From the NCBI GenBank assembly GCA_026075535.2, contig AP026547.1, forward strand, positions 496,001 to 560,000: a stretch of 64,000 nucleotides of DNA, given 5' to 3'. Below, in pieces: positions 57,790-64,000 of the stretch (its first letter is position 1; every line of letters starts with the position of its first letter). Below the pieces are notes generated by a model that made no database searches, was not told the origin of the DNA, and worked only from the letters and a program-made list of their open reading frames with translations. Origin of the DNA: Tricholoma matsutake (taxonomy: Eukaryota; Basidiomycota; Agaricomycetes; Agaricales; Tricholomataceae). Made by a program: the position numbers and the translations under genes.

Positions 57790-60700
57790 ATGCCTCAACC
57801 TCCAATCCCCAAAATAATCTCTTATTCCTGCACAATCTGTGGATGCAAGTGTCTTTCGAACAGCGGCCTCACTCGCCATAAGAAATCAATGCATCCCAAC
57901 ATTTCACCACCCAAAGAAGCCTCCTAGCACAAATGTATTCGTCATCAGTATCTCACAGGTAGTCCTTGAATGCATAAGATTCCATGATCTTTCTATCTTA
58001 CATTCATCTAGCAAAGCCATGCACCCCTGATGGCTCTTTTCTCACCGAGCCTGTACCCAATCCTGAACCTGTCCAACCACCTGACACAACTCCCGAGAAT
58101 CCATGGGCTCCCTTCTCTGATAGGCTAGCATTTGACTGGGCTCAATATCATTACATGTGGCTTCAGTCATTGGCAGATGAAATTCACGAAGGTCTTGACA
58201 TTTAGCATGCTACTGTCATCAAACATGAAACTGAATATGGGGAAACTGACCATGTGCCATGGAGGAATGCTCAGGACCTTTATGAGACTCTTGACTCCAT
58301 AAAGGCAGGAGGTGTTAGTTGGAAGACCTTCAAGTTTTGCTATACAGGACCGAAACCACAAACACCACCTCAATGGATGGAGGAGACCTATGAACTCAAT
58401 GCTCGAGAGGTCCTTGTCACCCTCGAACAGCAACTAGGCACCACGGAATTCAATAGACAGTTTGAGACAATGCTGTATGAGGAGTACAATCATGCAGGGC
58501 ATCATGTTTTCTCAAATCTGATGTCAGGATACTGGGCAAATTGTGAAGCGGTATGGTTTTCTTTAAGGATGAGCAACATTTATTGATATAACATGTTTAG
58601 ACCACAATTGCCACTAATGTATCAACTTATGGTGCAATGCTAGTACCTGTAGTAGCAGGCAGCAACAAGACAACTGTCTCTGTTGCAACGGGACATCAGG
58701 AATACCATCCAGTATATGCCTCGCCTGGGAACATATCAAATACTGCTCGCTGTGGACATGGAAACACCATATTGCCCATCACCTTTCTACCAATACTGAA
58801 AAGTATGTGCTGCCTTTTTTGATATCTATCTTATGTAACCCATCAGTTTTTTTTGTAGCAAGCAAACACCAATGAAAAAAGGTGGAATTCCAGAAGCTTT
58901 GTCGTCAACTCTATCATTGTTGTTTGGAGATTGTCTTCAGCCCACTTAAGCCATACATGGAGAAGCTGAAGATTGTCAGGTGTCCCAATGGGCATTTCCA
59001 CCACACCATATTCAGCCTTGGTCCCTACATTGCTGATTACCCTGAACAAGTCTGGTTTTTGGGAGTTGTCTCTAACTGGTGTCCAAAGTAAGTTTTGCCA
59101 GCCTCTCTTCTTCATTATTTTTACATCTGTTCTAGGTGTGATGCTCTGCCCACAGACCTTGATGGCCCTGGAAGTCATCGACATGCACATGCAAAGACAG
59201 ACTTCCTCATCAAAAACTTTGATGCAGGGATTCTCTGGGATGACTTCGGAATTTGGCATGATATTGTGGTCTGTTTGATTCTTTCTGCATGGTCATCATT
59301 AACACTGTTTCATCAGCCTTTCACGTATGCCTTTCCATGGGCAGACATTCATGAGCTCCTTGCACCCAACCTCCTACACCAGCTTATAAAAGGCATGTTC
59401 AAGGACCATCTAGTGACTTGGGTAATGGAGTACTTGCACATCGTTCACAGTGAAATGGCAGCTTTTGAGATCATTGAGGACATCGACCATCGGTATGTAA
59501 TGTCAGGTAGAGATTTTCCCACCACATACTCACAAGCTATACAGCATCTCAGCTGTTCCACCATTTCCTGGGCTTTGATGGTTCCCCGATGGTCAAGATT
59601 ACAACCAGTGGACAGGTGATGACTTGAAGGCATTGATGAAGGCATGTCATATTTCCCAGCCTTCAGTTCTGAGACTCACAGTTGTTCACATGTATTTCTC
59701 GCTGCCATCGCTGGCTATATACCTTCCATGATGGTCCAGAGCATAGCAACCTTTATGGATGCCTGTTATATTGCCTGTCACAATACCATTACAGCACCTG
59801 CGCTTGAACATTTTTGTGAATGTATTGTTAAGTTTCACAAACTACAGAACATTTTCATTGAGGCAGGTGTATGGGACTCGATATCGTTACCATGCCAACA
59901 TGCCCTGAAGCATTTTTATAATTCCATTCATCTTTTCAGTTCTCCCAATGGCCTTTGTTCTTCCATCACAGAGTCAAAGGATATCAAAGCTATGAAGGAA
60001 CCTTGGCATCGATAAAATCAATACCAAGCACTCATTCAGATGCTTCGGATCATCATGCGGATGGAGAAAATGACTGCATTGCACAGGATATTCTTGGATT
60101 GTGGGATGTTGATCTTCCTATATGGCTGGCACCATAACTGTGGAAGAGGATTGAGAAGAAGCAGTGGATACTTCAAATGAAGAGGATGAGGAAGAGGACA
60201 GTGGACCAATACCAGGTGATCTGACAAGTGCACTGTTTGTTGTGAATCTTGCAGCCAAATTCTGTGCATTGTGTCTAATGCAATCATTGCGGCATTCAAA
60301 CTAATGTTCTAATTTTAGAATATGGCTATCCATGAGGTCTCGAGGAGCTTGCGGCATATGTCTCGCAACCCAAGTTCCCCCTTGCCTTTCACCAATTTCT
60401 TTCTGTGCTTGACCATCTGGACCAACCACCACCTTCAGCAATTGATGGTTGCCCTCAATTTGAGGGTGACATCAAGATGTACCATTCTGCTGTTGCCACC
60501 TTTTATGCGCCTAGTGATTTATGTGGTGCAGGTGGCATGCATCGGGAAAGAATCCGATCAACTCCTGCTTTTCATGGTCATCCCCACCGTGATACCATTT
60601 TTGTTGTATTAGATGATACAAAGCCTTGGATGGAAGGGATGGAGATTGGGCAGGTTCTGCTTTTCTTCTCATTTTGTTATCGTCGCAAGCCCTATTCTTG

Positions 60701-60971
60701 TGCACTGATCAACTGGTTTGTACATGATGATGAGCCTGATGCTGACACAGGGATGTGGACTGTCCAGTTAGAGTGCGACCAGAAGGGAGAACCAACAGTG
60801 CAAGTCATTCCACTCGAGACGATCGCTTGTGGAGCTCATTTGCTACCCATCTACGGTTCCACAAGGGTACCTGATGATTTTTCTCATCACGATGCTCTGG
60901 ACAGCTTCAACTCCTTCTTCGTGAACCATTTTGTTGATCATCATGCCCACGAATTCATTACTAGTCAATAG
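57790..60971 (+). pseudogene. Plavaka-type (KDZ) transposase
   Basis: It starts at ATG 57790 with a C2H2 finger, SCTICGCKCLSNSGLTRHKK, as in Plavaka. Then follow PFSDRLAFDWAQYHYMWLQS, VPWRNAQDLYETLDSI, VSWKTFKFCYTGPKPQTPPQ, YNHAGHHVFSNLMSGYWAN, LVPVVAGSNKTTVSVATGHQ, EFQKLCRQLYHCCLEIVFSP, LGPYIADYPEQVWFLGVVSN, NLLHQLIKGMFKDHLVTWVM, SSPNGLCSSITESKDIKAMK and a C-terminal TFYAPSDLCGAGGMHRERIR, ending ITSQ-stop. The order is collinear with Plavaka transposases. Introns separate the parts. At least two TGA codons stand at arginine sites (HQ-stop-KK near 58873 and YP-stop-GL near 60331) and a TAG follows HEGLDI, so this copy is probably inactive. Confidence 0.85.
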
Positions 60972-63900
60972 TTACATCAGTCCTCATGTTGTAGTTGACG
61001 TTTCAGTGGTCTATCATACAGTAGTTACAAGTTTCCTGGTTTCTGGTTTCCAAGTTTCTGAAAACCTGGAAACCAGTGGAAACCAGCGGAAACCCCAAAT
61101 ATAATTTTCCATTTTGCTGATGTAGTCTGTGTTCTTTCTCTATTCCCTAAACTATACCCAGAGACAACTTCAAAGTTGCTAAGTGATGCAAAGTGAACCA
61201 ACAAGTTGGTGGGAAGCCACCAGCTGAAGGGACTGAGAGATCATTGTGCAAGGCACTTGTATTGGATGGTATTAATTATCCTGTGATATTCATGGAATTG
61301 GTCAGCTATTGAGCTAGTAATGTATACAGAAGAAAGCATTTATGAGAAGGGCTGGTAACAGGCCATCAGCCAACTCTGGAAACCCTGGTAGAGACTGTAG
61401 ACTTGCTGTAGACACTGACCTGCTTCCACATCTGGCACACAGGATATAATATATTTCTGATGGCTCTGATAATCTTGTGCCAATTAAAGGTTTCATCCAC
61501 AAGGTTTGTCTGGCTTGGCATTTACATCACCTCTCCCTTCACCTTTACTGTGCGAGCTTTCCTCACCTCCTTGATTATTGCTTCCAAGTTTATGCAAGAT
61601 AAGTGTTATTTAAATTGAGCCTGGGCAAAACTGTCTGGTCTACCCCCATGAGAAATGGTGCTATGTCCCATCATTTTCTGCCATAACACCCACCAACTAC
61701 CTGGAAATGTAGGCACCAAGTACTAGGTTATGCTTCTTGCTCATGTGATTCAAGTGTGCACCCATGTGACCCTAGTGTGTCACTGTAGCATACTGCATTC
61801 AATGTGCATTCTTTCCTGTGCATCCCTCAGTCTCTGTGCTACTCTCCCTCAGTGTGCTGTGTATGCTTTGCATGCACATGCCTTGCTCACTCACCCACAG
61901 AACTCCTTGTAATAGCTACAATCTTATGACCACTGCAAGTGCTATCTCCTCTGAGGTACCTGTGCCTGTCTCCATGTGCCATGTGCATCTGTGCTATAGT
62001 ACTTGTACTGTTCATACTCATGCTATTAGTTTATCACTCTTCCTTCCATTGTTCCGCTCTTATTTTAGTACTCATAGATTGAGTCCACATCTCTTCTCCA
62101 AGGTTTATTGCAAATTCTAGTGTAGTACTTAAACTACTTGCCACTCTGTAGCATACTTCACTTGTTAATTGAATTTCTACCACCCTCAACTCTGTCTGTT
62201 TAATCCTGCAAACTCTCTCTGCCTCATGTAGCTCACGTGCAAGAAGTTACCTGTGGATCTTGCTGCATTACTATTCTCTCTCTCTCTCTCCTTGCTCTTG
62301 CTTCCATGTGTGTGTGCTCTACTCACATCCACCTGGAGCACTCTTATCTGTTTTCCCAAAATTACAGTCACCTTGAAAAAGTGAGTAGGGGTGCAACTCT
62401 ATTAGGAAAGTAGTTGAAGCCAAAACTGTTTAGTTCTGCTAGCTCTGCACTCACCTAACATCTGTTCTGTTTCCCACAAAGCTATTCCTGACCCCCCAAT
62501 CCCCATGTTGTAACTAGTTCATAACAAATAGACAGATGTGAGCATGCTCTCAAAGAAACCTTGGAGTGGCATCTTTGGGTAGGCAAACCTCCAGTTTCAG
62601 GACAAACATCCCCACCTACCATCAATCAGCTGATGGTCCAATCTCAAAGTGAGAGTTCACTTCTACAATCAGCATTCAATTGTACTGCTTTTGTTATATA
62701 ACCCATAATTGTCCCCCCACTGTCACATATTTTCCCTATGTTCCCCACGATATCTGTCACATGTGTGACTATTCATACTACCCCCACAGAGCACTACAAG
62801 CAAGTTACAAGTTATTCCAGCTAGCACTTAGCCCTTGTTATGCTTTTGCACATGTTTCAAGCAATTTTGTATCTCTGCAGACAAAGTTTCATTCTATGTG
62901 ATATCTCCACAATGTTCTGTAGTCAAGCATTGTCAAGTGAGGTCCTGCAAAACACTCTTGTTGTGCTTTTGTACACACATTTGTCCTGCAAGTGCTATTT
63001 CCAATGCACAACTATGTAGCTACCTTGGTCACTGATCCATCTTGCCTTCTCTGCACCTCACAGCTCTTTCCACACTTGTGCTATCTGCTATCTGCTATCA
63101 ACTATGTTTCATGTCCATAATTGTAGTTCATTTCATTTGTTCATTTAAAATATGCTCACTACTATTTTTGTTATGTTTGTACCCATATTATGTCATTACA
63201 GTACTCTGCACCTCCCTCACTTCTCTCACTCTTAAGTAGCATAGTTTTCCACTCCTGTTCTGAACTTTGTTATCAACTTCAATTTGCTCCATTTATGACA
63301 ACTTCATTACTGCTTGTACTTTTGTACTTGTCTCTGTTGTCTGTATCTGTCCATGCTTATCCATGCATGACACTAAAATACACTCATTGTTGTTCTCTGT
63401 CTCATTCTCTCCTTCACTCTCATCTCCTTTACTCCATCTCCAAAATCTGGGCTTGTCACTAAGCCAGGGCACAATCAGCTTGCTCAGCATTGTTGAAGCC
63501 AAAAGCCCATCTGTTCCCCAGTTCCTTGGAGCTGTGTATGTTCCCCTCTTGGATGAGAAGGCTTATGCTCATCATAGTTTCCTCCATGAGCACCTCTGTA
63601 TTCATCATGTGTCTGCACTATTTTGCTCTCTCTCTTCTGCACAACTCTTGCTTTGCATTGCAACACTTTACTGTGTTAGCTCCACTCTTCTGCACATGTT
63701 CCCATGCTCTCTCCTGCATGTTCTGTGCTCACCTCACATGTTCTCACACTTGCAGAAACAAGTCAGCACTTTTCCATATGATTTAATTTGCACTCATGAA
63801 GCTCTGATCTCTATCTGTTCACAAGATTCTCTGCCCATCTGTCAGTTGTAACAGCTTTCCTGGTCTGGAATGCAAATGTGGAGCTGCTCCAGAACAGAAA

Positions 63901-64000
63901 ATTTGGAGAAGACTTGGTGCCTTGCAGACCCAAATTTCCACCCAAGCTGCCACCTAGCCTAGATCCACTCTCAAATTCATGGTTATTAGGGAATACATCA
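60972..64000. other. Pyrimidine-skewed sequence without a recognised gene
   Basis: GGAAACC/TTTCC words occupy 61030-61100. From about 61700 to 63870 the plus strand is rich in C and T, with many TGTGC, CACTC and CTCTC words and a CT run near 62275. Open frames here (for example 63267-63851) are Leu/Ser/Cys-rich as a result of the base skew and show no domain. I see no element ends. Confidence 0.4.

Noticed and set aside
63267..63851. 194-codon Leu/Ser/Cys-rich frame near the right edge
   Set aside because: The composition follows the C+T skew of the strand. There is no domain, intron pattern or start context to support a gene.

Overview
The window looks like a transposon-dense stretch of a basidiomycete (Agaricomycete) nuclear genome. 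The evidence is short spliceosomal introns (about 50-70 bp, GTRNGT...YAG), Ty3/gypsy chromoviruses, a Plavaka-type (KDZ superfamily) transposase, and remnants resembling the mushroom-type families DUF6532, DUF6589 and DUF6534, an HNH protein and a RecQ-like helicase. The species cannot be named from the sequence. No rRNA, CRISPR, bacterial or clearly viral genes were seen.

Layout. 1-9.8 kb: a truncated DUF6589-like gene, DNA-transposon ends, a solo LTR, a hairpin-bearing non-autonomous element, an HNH gene split by a MITE (5958-6525) and a membrane-protein gene remnant. 9820-17844: complete but degenerate chromovirus A with both LTRs and target-site duplication (TSD) ACACC. 19492-23435: 3' part of chromovirus C on the minus strand, interrupted by a hAT-type element (21238-22565) with an 8-bp TSD. 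24.2-24.5 kb: a tRNA-like SINE head and a transposon terminus. 25465-37014: chromovirus B on the minus strand, split by a complete Ty1/copia element (30131-35428, TSD AGAAG). 38.5-46 kb: the most gene-like part, with a RecQ-like fragment, a disordered RSRSAG-repeat protein gene, a multi-exon hypothetical gene, a broken gene next to a SINE with a 16-bp TSD, and a neat two-exon 145-residue gene. 46.3-48.6 kb: two more hairpin-rich elements and an array of terminator-like hairpins. 48.6-50.5 kb: a SINE split by a solo LTR, then a large inverted repeat with arms of about 500 bp. 52.5-54.1 kb: a 12-exon gene. 55.4-61 kb: a divergent pair, a DUF6532-like gene and a Plavaka transposase. 61-64 kb: pyrimidine-skewed DNA without a recognisable gene.

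Three themes link the parts. (1) Most premature stops are TGA where the surrounding family motif expects arginine, so CGA to TGA decay (methylated-CpG or RIP-like) appears to have disabled most elements. (2) Both chromoviruses with a visible 5' end carry a primer-binding site two bases inside the LTR that is perfectly complementary (11-12 nt) to a stretch 32-34 nt downstream of the LTR TATA box. This is the arrangement of Tf1/sushi-type self-priming elements. (3) A dispersed non-autonomous element family shares two structured modules, one with pair-preserving changes in its stem. The insertions can be ordered in time because they nest: copia into gypsy B, hAT into gypsy C, solo LTRs into a TCCGAG-type element and into a SINE, and a MITE into the HNH gene.
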